Positions 1-7,342 of a DNA stretch of 32,073 nucleotides are shown piece by piece. The stretch is taken from contig NZ_SMKQ01000089.1 of NCBI RefSeq assembly GCF_004348995.1, positions 1-32,073 on the forward strand. Reading direction: 5' to 3'. The stretch comes from Nonomuraea terrae (lineage in GTDB: Bacteria > Actinomycetota > Actinomycetes > Streptosporangiales > Streptosporangiaceae). The notes under the pieces were generated by a model, which ran no database searches, had not been told where the DNA came from, and saw nothing but the letters and a program-made list of their open reading frames with translations. The position numbers and the translations under genes are program-made. Each line of letters begins with the position of its first letter. The stretch's first letter is position 1.

Positions 1-771
1 GTGCCGGTGAGGCCGCCTCGGCGGGGGGTCGGGGACATCCCGATCAAGGTGGTCTACCTGGCCGGCGCCATTGTGGCGACGGTGCTCGCCGTGGTGCTGG
101 TGTTCACCGTGTTCTCCGGTGACGTGCCGAACCAGGATGCCGAGCAGGTCGTCCGGGTGGCGCCGGTGCCCTCCGTCACGGCGACTCCGACCCCGTCGGC
201 CAGTCCGACGCCGACGGAGAGCCCGATCGTGTTGCCGCCGGTGCCGGAGAGCAAGAAGTTCGCCACCTTCCCCGGCAAGGCGTCCGCCGTCGTCAACACC
301 ATCACCGACAAGAACACCGGCATCACGTACCCGAGGCTGGCCAAGCCGTGGCAGGCCAAGTCGTTCTCGCCGTTCTCGGTCGCGCAGCGGATCGGCGAGG
401 TGGCCGTCCCGCACACGGTGGTCGCCTCCGCGATGCTCCCCGGCGAGTCGCCCGAGGAGAAGCCCTCCTCGGACGCCGACTACCGTGAGATCGCCACTCA
501 GGCCGTCCGCTGGACGATGCGCACGCAGTACCCGAAGGGCGCCACGCTCTCCTGGACGGCGTCGCAGAAGATCCCGGTCGGCAAGGGGTGGACGCTCGGC
601 TACAAGGTCACCTACACCCACGACGGCAAGGAGCAGGACGCCCAGGCGATGGTGACGGTCATCGAGGTGGGCAAGACGAAGCCGGCCATGCTCATGGCGT
701 CGATCCCCGAGACGAACAAGGCCCGCTGGCGCGACCTGAACACCCTCGTGGAGCGCGTACGCCCCCTCTAG
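1..771 (+). CDS. Single-pass membrane-anchored protein of unknown function
   Basis: I do not recognise a named family. The 256-residue product has a short basic N-terminus, one strong hydrophobic segment at about residues 18-40, and a Pro/Thr/Ser-rich linker at about 50-80 typical of proteins that cross the peptidoglycan. A soluble domain of about 170 residues follows, so the bulk should lie outside the membrane. The GTG start is the first base of the window, so an upstream in-frame extension cannot be excluded, although basic residues just before the membrane segment look like a natural N-terminus. The stop is TAG at 769-771. The next gene starts 73 bp downstream after a gap containing repeated CCTCTAG boxes, so the two genes may not share a transcript. 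A role in the cell envelope is inference only. Confidence 0.75.
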   Translation: MPVRPPRRGVGDIPIKVVYLAGAIVATVLAVVLVFTVFSGDVPNQDAEQVVRVAPVPSVTATPTPSASPTPTESPIVLPPVPESKKFATFPGKASAVVNTITDKNTGITYPRLAKPWQAKSFSPFSVAQRIGEVAVPHTVVASAMLPGESPEEKPSSDADYREIATQAVRWTMRTQYPKGATLSWTASQKIPVGKGWTLGYKVTYTHDGKEQDAQAMVTVIEVGKTKPAMLMASIPETNKARWRDLNTLVERVRPL

Positions 772-810
772 AAACCTCTAGGCCAGAAGCATCCTCTAGA
801 ATATGGTTCT
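765..810 (+). promoter_or_regulatory. Candidate regulatory region upstream of the acyl-CoA dehydrogenase
   Basis: CCTCTAG occurs three times, at 765-771 (over the end of the preceding gene), 775-781 and 793-799. The last copy overlaps an imperfect inverted repeat, CTAGAA-TATGG-TTCTGG, at about 796-812. An AGAA/TTCT dyad next to an acyl-CoA dehydrogenase start fits a TetR-type operator, but it does not contain the AACnnGTT core seen further along the window. The dehydrogenase has a GGAGG Shine-Dalgarno at 833-837, 7 nt before its ATG. No -35/-10 pair is convincing. Confidence 0.35.
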
Positions 811-844
811 GGGCATGCATCCGGACCTGGCTGGAGGATGAGGA

Positions 845-3091
845 ATGGCTATCGGGTTGAGCGAGGAGCACGAGGCGCTCCGCGAGTCGGTGAGCGGCTG
901 GGCCGAGCGCAACATCCCCTCGGAGCTGCTGCGCGCCGGATCGGACGGGCGTCCGCCGTTCTGGTCGGGGCTCGCCGAGCAGGGACTGCTCGGCCTGCAC
1001 CTGCCCGAGGAGGCCGGCGGATCCGGCTACGGGCTGCTGGAGACCGCCGTGGCCGTCGAGGCGCTGGCCGAGCGGATGGCGCCCGGCCCCTACGTGCCGA
1101 CGGTGCTGGCGAGCGCGGTCATCCACGCGTCGAAGCGTCACGAGCTGCTGGAGCCACTGGCCGACGGCACGCTCACCGGCGCCGTGGCGCTGACCGGCGC
1201 GCTCACCGGCACGCGTGCTGACGACGGCTCCCTGGTCGTGTCGGGCACCGTCGAGCCCGTGCTCGGCGGCTCGCTGGCCGACGTGCTGGTGCTGCCGGTC
1301 TCGACCTCGGAGGGCGAGGAGTGGATCGCGCTCGACGCCTCCGTGGCGACCGTCACCGCGATCAAGTCGCTCGACCTGACCAGGCCGGTCGCGAAGGTGG
1401 AGCTGTCGGACGTGACCGTGCCCGCCGAGCGGGTGCTCGACGGCGTCGAGGGCCCCGACGTGCTCAACCTGGCCGCGATCATCCTCGGCGCCGAGGCCGC
1501 CGGCCTGGCGTCGTGGTGCGTCACGTCCTCCGCCGAGTACGCGAAGGTGCGCGTCCAGTTCGGCCGGCCGATCGGCCAGTTCCAGGGCATCAAGCACAAG
1601 CTGTCGCGCATGCTGGTCGCGCTGGAGCAGGCCCGCGCCACCGTGTGGGACGCCACCCGCGCCGCGGAGCGGGGAGCCGGGCCGGAGAGAGCGACGGAGG
1701 AGCCGACGGAGGCCCGTGGGAGCGCGACCGTCAGCGCGGCCAAGGAGCTGGAGTTCGCCGCCGCCGTCGCTGGAGTGATGGCCCCCGACGCGGCCGTGCT
1801 GTGTGCCAAGGACGCCATCCAGACGTTCGGCGGCATCGGCTACACCTTCGAGCACGACGTCCACCTGTACTACCGCCGCGCGCTCACCCTGCGCGCCCTG
1901 CTCGGCTCCTCGGCCGAGTGGGCGGGCACGGTGACCTCCCTCTCGCTCCAGGGCGTCTCCCGCGACATGCAGATCGAGCTGCCGGAGGACGCCGAGGAGC
2001 TGCGCGAGTCGATCCGCTCCGAGATCGCGGAGATCGCCCGGTTGGAGGGCAAGGAGCAGAAGCGCGCCCTGGCCGAGCGCGGGTTCGTCATGCCGCACCT
2101 GCCCAAGCCGTGGGGCCGCGGCGCCAAGCCGCTGGAGCAGGTGCTGATCGCGCAGGAGCTCAAGGCCGCCAAGGTCAAGCTACCCGCCCTGATCATCGGC
2201 GCGTGGGTGGTGCCGTCCATCGCCGTGTACGGCACCGAGGAGCAGCAGCAGCGCTTCCTGCCGAAGACGCTCAGCGGCGAGATGATGTGGTGCCAGCTGT
2301 TCTCCGAGCCCGGCGCCGGCTCCGACCTGGCCTCGCTGCAGATGAAGGCGGAGAAGGTCGAGGGCGGCTGGCGGCTCAACGGCCAGAAGATCTGGACGTC
2401 GGTCGCGCACTTCGCCGAGTGGGGCATCTGCATCGCCCGCACCTCCAACGAGGGCACCAAGCACCAGGGCATCACGTATTTCCTGGTCAACATGAAGGAC
2501 CCGGGCGTCACGGTCCGGCCGCTGACCGAGATGACCGGCGAGAACCTTTTCAACGAGGTCTTCCTCGACGACGTCTTCGTCCCGGACGACCTGGTCGTGG
2601 GCGAGGTCGGCGAGGGCTGGAAGGTCGCCCGCAACACGCTGTCCAACGAGCGCGTCTCGATGGGCTCCGGGTCCGCCGGGGCCGCCGGCGTGTCCGACCT
2701 GCTCGGCCTGGTCGGGCGGCTCGGCCGGGAGCTGTCGCCGGTCGAGGCGCAGAAGGTGGCCGAGGTGGTCTGCGAGAGCCACTCGATCGCCGCGCTGGGG
2801 CTGCGGGTCACGCTCAAGCAGCTGGCCGGCGCGGAGCCGGGGGCGGACGCCTCCGTACGGAAGCTGTTGTCCACCTCGCACGCCCAGCACGTGGCGGAGA
2901 CCGCGGTGGAGCTGCTCGGCGCCCAGGCCGTCGTCGCCGCGGACATGAAGCTCGGCGACGCCGGCTTCTGGAACCGATCGGTCCTCGCCACCCGGGCCAT
3001 GACCATCTACGGCGGCACGACCGAGGTCCAGCTCAACATCATCGGCGAGCGCATGCTCGGCCTGCCGAGGGACCCCGAGCCGGGCAAGTGA
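845..3091 (+). CDS. Fused two-module acyl-CoA dehydrogenase (FadE6/FadE34 type)
   Basis: This 748-residue protein is about twice the usual length of an acyl-CoA dehydrogenase (about 380) and contains two complete modules in tandem. The first covers about residues 1-375, with the middle-domain signature around QFGRPIGQFQGIKHK and the GGIGYTFEHD segment. The second covers about 385-748, with CQLFSEPGAGSDLAS, GQKIWTS and a C-terminal IYGGTTEVQLN segment. Such fusions resemble mycobacterial FadE6 and FadE34, FAD enzymes that introduce an alpha-beta double bond into acyl-CoAs; FadE34 acts on steroid side chains. In the second module the position equivalent to the MCAD catalytic glutamate (YEGT) is glycine (YGGT), so the base must lie elsewhere or in the other module. 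A polar low-complexity insert (about residues 272-295) interrupts module one. The ATG at 845 has a GGAGG 7 nt upstream. The exact substrate is not determined. Confidence 0.92.
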   Translation: MAIGLSEEHEALRESVSGWAERNIPSELLRAGSDGRPPFWSGLAEQGLLGLHLPEEAGGSGYGLLETAVAVEALAERMAPGPYVPTVLASAVIHASKRHELLEPLADGTLTGAVALTGALTGTRADDGSLVVSGTVEPVLGGSLADVLVLPVSTSEGEEWIALDASVATVTAIKSLDLTRPVAKVELSDVTVPAERVLDGVEGPDVLNLAAIILGAEAAGLASWCVTSSAEYAKVRVQFGRPIGQFQGIKHKLSRMLVALEQARATVWDATRAAERGAGPERATEEPTEARGSATVSAAKELEFAAAVAGVMAPDAAVLCAKDAIQTFGGIGYTFEHDVHLYYRRALTLRALLGSSAEWAGTVTSLSLQGVSRDMQIELPEDAEELRESIRSEIAEIARLEGKEQKRALAERGFVMPHLPKPWGRGAKPLEQVLIAQELKAAKVKLPALIIGAWVVPSIAVYGTEEQQQRFLPKTLSGEMMWCQLFSEPGAGSDLASLQMKAEKVEGGWRLNGQKIWTSVAHFAEWGICIARTSNEGTKHQGITYFLVNMKDPGVTVRPLTEMTGENLFNEVFLDDVFVPDDLVVGEVGEGWKVARNTLSNERVSMGSGSAGAAGVSDLLGLVGRLGRELSPVEAQKVAEVVCESHSIAALGLRVTLKQLAGAEPGADASVRKLLSTSHAQHVAETAVELLGAQAVVAADMKLGDAGFWNRSVLATRAMTIYGGTTEVQLNIIGERMLGLPRDPEPGK

Positions 3092-3097
3092 CGGCTT

Positions 3098-3136
3098 CCG
3101 GCCATCCCCCCTCAGGGGTTGCGGGGGGATGGCCGG
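3098..3136. terminator. Perfect 14-bp stem-loop between convergent genes
   Basis: CCGGCCATCCCCCC (3098-3111) and GGGGGGATGGCCGG (3123-3136) are exact reverse complements separated by an 11-nt loop. The hairpin begins 7 bp after the acyl-CoA dehydrogenase stop and ends 8 bp before the stop of the convergent phosphatase gene, so it can end transcription from both sides. There is no long T-tract, as is common in high-GC actinomycetes. Confidence 0.85.
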
Positions 3137-3144
3137 TTCCTCGT

Positions 3145-5187
3145 TCAGGCTCCAGGCAGCCGTACGGCGATCATGGCGATGTCGTCCTTGCGCGCCATGG
3201 GCAGCCGGGTGAGCAGCAGGTCGCAGAAGGCGTCCAGAGGCTCGCCGGCCATCGAGGCGGCGGCGCAACGCAGTCGTTCGAGGCCCGCGTCGAGGTGTTC
3301 GCCCGGCAGCTCCACCAGGCCGTCGGTGTAGAGCAGCAGTGTGCTGCCAGGCGGCAGCGACGCGACGGCGGTGGTGCGCGGCATGTCGTAGGCCACGCCC
3401 AGCATGGGGTTGATGGCGCCTTCGAGGTAGCGCGCCTCGCCCTCGTGCGTGACCAGCAGGGGCGGCGGATGGCCGGCCACCGAGTAGCGCACCCATCGCG
3501 CGCCCTCGTCCTGGCCTTCCACGCGGGCCAGGATGCAGGTCGCGGTGTCCTCGTCGTCGAGCAGCTCGGTGGCGATGTTCAGACGGCGCAGGATGTCGCC
3601 AGGAGGTTCGCGGCGGTCCATCGCCAGGCCCCTGAGCATGTTGCGCAGCTGGCTCATGGTGACGGCGGCGCCCAGGTCGTGCCCGGCCACGTCGCCGATG
3701 GTCAGGATCGTCGAGCCGTCCGGCGACACGAACGAGTCGTACCAGTCGCCGCCGATCTCCGCCGCGGTGGCGCTCGCCCGGTAGCGGGCGGCGATCTCGA
3801 GGCCCGGCACCTGCGGGGGATCGGGGAGCAGGTAGTTCTGCAACGCGAGCGCGACGCGCTGGGTGCGCTGGAACCGCATGGCGTTGCTGAGGTGGGCGTG
3901 CGCGTGGTCCAGCATGCGGCCCAGCAGGTCGACGTCGGCGGCGCTGAGCGGCTCGCGGTCGCCGCAGATCGTGGCCACCACCACCGCCGCCACCGCGCCG
4001 TCCACGACGACCGGCACCAACGCCGTGCTGTTGGCCTCGACGGCGGCGAACCACTCCTCCGTGCCCGTCGGCGGGGCGCCGGGCGGCGGCGCTCCCGGGG
4101 GGAACGTGGTGCGGATCGGCTGGCGGGTCCTGATCACCTCGGCGAAGTCGCTGTCGGGCTCGAACCGTTCTGTGCGCAGCGGCGGGCGCGTCAGCAGCCC
4201 GTCCCGCACCGTGTTCGCGACCCGCTCGGCGAAGAAGGGCGAGGGGATCGACTCGTCCTCCATCTCGGGCAGCAGGTAGATGCCGCACCCGTCGGACACG
4301 GCCGGCACGATCACCTGGGAGAGCGCGGTCAGCACGTCGTTGAGGTCGGCGAGGTCCGCGGTGGCCGCCGCGGCCTGGTCGAGCAGCTCTCTGTGTCGTT
4401 CCTCCGCCCACTCCTGCTCGATGTCGGTGATGGCGCCTACCCACTCGACCAGTTCGCCGTTCTCGACGATGGGCACGGCCCGGGCGCGGACGTGCCGGTA
4501 GGCGCCGTAGGGGGTCCTGAGCCGGAGGACGTGCTCCCAGCGGGCCAGCCGGCGCACGGTGTCGAGCCACCTGTCGATGGTGGGCTTGCGGTCGTCCAGG
4601 TGCACGGCGTTCAGCCAGCCGTGGCCGCGGTACTCCTCCCACGACTGCCCGGTGTAGCGCTGCCAGCCGACGCTCGGCTCGTTCACCTGGCCGTTGGGGC
4701 CGGTCACCCAGGTCGCCTGCGTCACGATCTGGAGCAGGCTCTGGTAGCGCTGCAGGAACCTGCGGCGTTCGTCGGCGACGGAGCCGATCACCTGGGCGGC
4801 TTCGACCTCGGAGGTGACCTCCACGGCCATGAGGAGCACGCCGTCCTCGCCGTCCTCGAGCGTGATCTTCGACAGGCTGGCGGAGGCGTAGCGTTCCCGT
4901 CCGGCCGAAGGGTGATCGCCGTACTCGAACGGCAGCTCCTGCAGGCTGATCGCCTTGCCGGTCTCACGCACCTGTTCGAGGAGCGAGAAGTAGCCCTCCT
5001 GGCTGATGTCGCCGAAGATCTCGCGGGCCGGTGCTCCGAGCCGGCGTTCGCCGACGATTTCCTGGTAGGCGTAGTTCATGTAGATGAGCCGGTGATCGGG
5101 GCCGCTGAACACCGCTACGCCCACCGGAGCGGGATCGAAGACGTCCAGCGGCAGATCGCCGGCCGTTCTCGGTTCCGCGTCCTTCAT
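3145..5187 (-). CDS. PAS-PAS-GAF-SpoIIE (PP2C-type) serine phosphatase, RsbU-like
   Basis: The 680-residue product has a PAS domain (about residues 12-130), a second PAS domain (about 150-265, with the typical GWLNAVHLDD stretch), a GAF domain (about 275-430) and a C-terminal SpoIIE/PP2C phosphatase domain (about 435-680). Metal-binding acidic motifs are intact: EIGGDWYDSF at about 475, IGDVAGHDLGAA, LLLYTDGLVE, and KDDIAMIAVR near the end. Members of this family dephosphorylate anti-sigma-factor antagonists and so release alternative sigma factors; the PAS and GAF domains sense a ligand or redox signal. No transmembrane segment is visible, so it should be cytoplasmic. No anti-sigma factor, antagonist or sigma gene is adjacent, so its partner is unknown. 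The ATG has a GGGAAGG Shine-Dalgarno 5 nt upstream. Confidence 0.93.
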   Translation of the reverse strand: MKDAEPRTAGDLPLDVFDPAPVGVAVFSGPDHRLIYMNYAYQEIVGERRLGAPAREIFGDISQEGYFSLLEQVRETGKAISLQELPFEYGDHPSAGRERYASASLSKITLEDGEDGVLLMAVEVTSEVEAAQVIGSVADERRRFLQRYQSLLQIVTQATWVTGPNGQVNEPSVGWQRYTGQSWEEYRGHGWLNAVHLDDRKPTIDRWLDTVRRLARWEHVLRLRTPYGAYRHVRARAVPIVENGELVEWVGAITDIEQEWAEERHRELLDQAAAATADLADLNDVLTALSQVIVPAVSDGCGIYLLPEMEDESIPSPFFAERVANTVRDGLLTRPPLRTERFEPDSDFAEVIRTRQPIRTTFPPGAPPPGAPPTGTEEWFAAVEANSTALVPVVVDGAVAAVVVATICGDREPLSAADVDLLGRMLDHAHAHLSNAMRFQRTQRVALALQNYLLPDPPQVPGLEIAARYRASATAAEIGGDWYDSFVSPDGSTILTIGDVAGHDLGAAVTMSQLRNMLRGLAMDRREPPGDILRRLNIATELLDDEDTATCILARVEGQDEGARWVRYSVAGHPPPLLVTHEGEARYLEGAINPMLGVAYDMPRTTAVASLPPGSTLLLYTDGLVELPGEHLDAGLERLRCAAASMAGEPLDAFCDLLLTRLPMARKDDIAMIAVRLPGA

Positions 5188-5225
5188 TCGTGCCTTCCCC
5201 CGGCCACCCCGCCGGTGCTTGGGCC

Positions 5226-5288
5226 GTCCCGCAGTGGCGGGACCATGAGTGGTCTGAGGATATGTCGGGTTTCGCCCAAAAAGCGAAA
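5226..5288. promoter_or_regulatory. Dyads in the upstream region of the phosphatase gene
   Basis: Two exact inverted repeats lie 39-101 bp upstream of the phosphatase ATG: GTCCCGC (5226-5232)/GCGGGAC (5237-5243) with an AGTG loop, and TTTCGC (5270-5275)/GCGAAA (5283-5288) around an A-rich CCAAAAA centre. The second sits in the only A/T-rich patch of the region and is where I would expect the promoter of the minus-strand gene. The function (operator or leader structure) is not determined. Confidence 0.35.
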
Positions 5289-5318
5289 TATTCGGGGCAT
5301 GGTCGAGGGTTAACCCGG

Positions 5319-5356
5319 GGCTGTCGGCCCGGGGATCCGCGCCGCGGGCGACAGCC
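5319..5356 (-). terminator. Possible terminator hairpin downstream of the GT-C-like gene
   Basis: GGCTGTCG (5319-5326) pairs with CGACAGCC (5349-5356). After a single-base bulge the stem continues as CCCG (5328-5331)/CGGG (5345-5348), giving about 12 bp. It lies about 65 bp beyond the stop of the minus-strand membrane protein gene and no other gene uses this stretch. There is no T-tract, so the call is tentative. Confidence 0.4.
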
Positions 5357-5420
5357 AGGGTGGCGGCATCCCGGTCGGCCGCCTCGCGCCGGCGCTCCGG
5401 GCGGCCGCCCTGCCCGGCCG

Positions 5421-7262
5421 CTATCCCCCTACGGGGCGCGGAGGGACGGCCGGTTTCTCGTCGTCGGCGACCGGGACGCCGAGCCTGATCTCGCCCACGC
5501 AGGTCGTGCCGTCGAGCGTGCGGAGGACGAGCTCGCCGCCGCCGCCGGTGACCGTGGTGAATGTCACACCCAGGTTCCGGCCGGCCCGCGCTTCCGCCCC
5601 CGCCGTGCCGAGCCGGACCGACAGGGTGGTGGGGGCGCCGTTCAGATAGGAGATCTGTACGGTGCGCTCGGCGTCACGGACCGGGGCGGGCAGGCGGAAG
5701 CGCACCGCGTCCGGCCCGACGGGCGTGCAGCCGCCGCCGGCGGGGGCGGGGATCGTGACGCCGTCGATCCGCACCGGACGCAGCCGGCCGCTCGCGTCGA
5801 ACACCAGCGGGTCAGCCACCGGCCCCGCCAGCCGCCTGGTCCACACGACCCGGTGCGGCGCGGCCGGGCCGACGACCCTGGAGTGCAGGGCGTAGTCGTA
5901 GAAGAACGGCGGGAACGCCACCTTGTCCGCCACGTACGTGTCCAGCACCGTGGAGCCCGCGGGCACCTGGGCGAGTGCCTGCTCGGCGGTCTGCACGTAA
6001 CTCTTGACGTTCCTGCCGAGCGGCCGGTCGGCGTACGCGGCGACCGACCAGAGCGAGCCCGCCGTGACCGCGGCCGCCAGCGGCACCCAGGCCCAGCGCC
6101 ACCGCAGCGCAGGACGCCGCCACGGCCGCTCCTCGCCCAGCACCGGGATGAACGCCAGCCCGATGACGAGCGCCATCACGACGGCGGTGGACGAGATGTA
6201 CCGCAGCTCGAACCCGCTCAGATCGGGACCGAGCACCTCGACCCGCCCCAGCATGATCGGGACCACGTCCGCCAGCAGGAAGTAGCCCAGCAGCGTCACC
6301 CACGCCAGCCAGGCCCGCCGCCGCCAGAGCACCGACACCGTCACCGCGACCGCCGCGACCGCGAGGGCCGCCCACATCAGCGGGGCGGGGGTGGCGGCCA
6401 GCGCGTAGTCGTCGCCGATCGGCTGCCACCGCCAGGGCCCGCCCAGCGCCGTGGGCACCAGCGAGCCGGACAGCAGCGTCCACACGGACTTCGCGGCCAC
6501 CTCGGGGCTGGGCAGCCGCGGCTCGAACGTCTCGTTCGTCAGCTGCACCGACGTGAACAGCCGGTGGAAGAAGACGATCGCGTACGGGACCAGCACGCCC
6601 AGGTGGAGCAGCCATGCCCGGCGCAGCCGCGCCACCCCGCCGAGCCAGCCGGCCGTCAGCACGAACGCCAGCACGAGGATGAACGGCGCCTTGACGAAGA
6701 ACACCATCCCGAACGCCGCCCAGCCGGCCGCGGCCAGCGCGTGCCGCAGGCGCCCGGTGCGCGCGTACAACACATGAGAGGCGAGCGCCATCGGCAGCGC
6801 GATCTGGAACGGCAGCGTCTCCGCCACCACCGCCCACCACGACAACCCCGGGATCGTCATCGGTGTGACCAGCGCGAACCCGAGGGGCACGAGAATGGCC
6901 GGGCGCGGCCCGAACAGCACCCACAGCAGCCGCAGCAGCGCCAGCCCGGCCGCCGCCTGCAGGCCCATCGTGAGCGCGTGCGCGAGCAGGTCGTTGTGCA
7001 CGCCGAGCCGGCCCATCGCCCAGTGGATCGCGAACGCCCCCGGCATCAGGTGGCCGAAGTCGATCCGCATGAGGTAGTCCCAGGTGAGCCCGTTCTCCAG
7101 GCCCCTGGCGATGAACATGAAGTCGTCCTGGCGGAAGTACGTCCGCCTGACCAGCTCGAACTTCCACACGAGCTGGGCCGCGACCATCACCAGGGCCACG
7201 GTCAGCACGGTGTCGCCGGAGCCCGGATGCCGGCGGACCCGCTCCGCCACCGCCACCGCCAT
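5421..7262 (-). CDS. Polytopic membrane protein, probable GT-C-type glycosyltransferase
   Basis: The 613-residue product has about ten hydrophobic segments over roughly residues 15-430, followed by an extracytoplasmic beta-rich C-terminal domain of about 180 residues. Just after the first membrane segment is RTYFRQDDFMF, which carries the adjacent acidic residues typical of the first external loop of GT-C glycosyltransferases that use polyprenyl-phosphate sugars. I do not recognise a named subfamily. The ATG at 7262 is preceded by GGGAGG with a 7-nt spacer. It is divergent from another GT-C-like membrane protein (7343) and sits beside the GT2/GT4/AftD operon, so a role in assembling a surface glycan is a reasonable inference. 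Donor and acceptor cannot be told from the sequence. Confidence 0.75.
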   Translation of the reverse strand: MAVAVAERVRRHPGSGDTVLTVALVMVAAQLVWKFELVRRTYFRQDDFMFIARGLENGLTWDYLMRIDFGHLMPGAFAIHWAMGRLGVHNDLLAHALTMGLQAAAGLALLRLLWVLFGPRPAILVPLGFALVTPMTIPGLSWWAVVAETLPFQIALPMALASHVLYARTGRLRHALAAAGWAAFGMVFFVKAPFILVLAFVLTAGWLGGVARLRRAWLLHLGVLVPYAIVFFHRLFTSVQLTNETFEPRLPSPEVAAKSVWTLLSGSLVPTALGGPWRWQPIGDDYALAATPAPLMWAALAVAAVAVTVSVLWRRRAWLAWVTLLGYFLLADVVPIMLGRVEVLGPDLSGFELRYISSTAVVMALVIGLAFIPVLGEERPWRRPALRWRWAWVPLAAAVTAGSLWSVAAYADRPLGRNVKSYVQTAEQALAQVPAGSTVLDTYVADKVAFPPFFYDYALHSRVVGPAAPHRVVWTRRLAGPVADPLVFDASGRLRPVRIDGVTIPAPAGGGCTPVGPDAVRFRLPAPVRDAERTVQISYLNGAPTTLSVRLGTAGAEARAGRNLGVTFTTVTGGGGELVLRTLDGTTCVGEIRLGVPVADDEKPAVPPRPVGG

Positions 7263-7342
7263 CGCCTCGCCTCCCGGCGAAGAGTAACGACCCGGACGTG
7301 ACGGGCGGAATGGGCGTTCCCCGGTTGTGATGTCATATCGGG

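Noticed and set aside
797..810. A KstR-type box upstream of the fused acyl-CoA dehydrogenase
   Set aside because: The spacing between AGAA and TTCT is 5 with no AACnnGTT core, so it does not fit the motif; I kept it only as an unspecified dyad.
1321..5313. A 1330-codon open frame on the + strand spanning two convergent genes, and a similar 820-codon minus-strand frame at 2180-4642
   Set aside because: Both lie across recognised genes in other frames, have Arg/Pro/Ala/Gly-rich translations with no domains, and cross a perfect terminator. They are high-GC shadow frames.
5190..7301. A 703-codon + strand frame opposite the GT-C-like membrane protein
   Set aside because: It is extremely rich in Arg, His, Pro and Gln, as expected for the antisense of a hydrophobic GC-rich gene, and has no Shine-Dalgarno.
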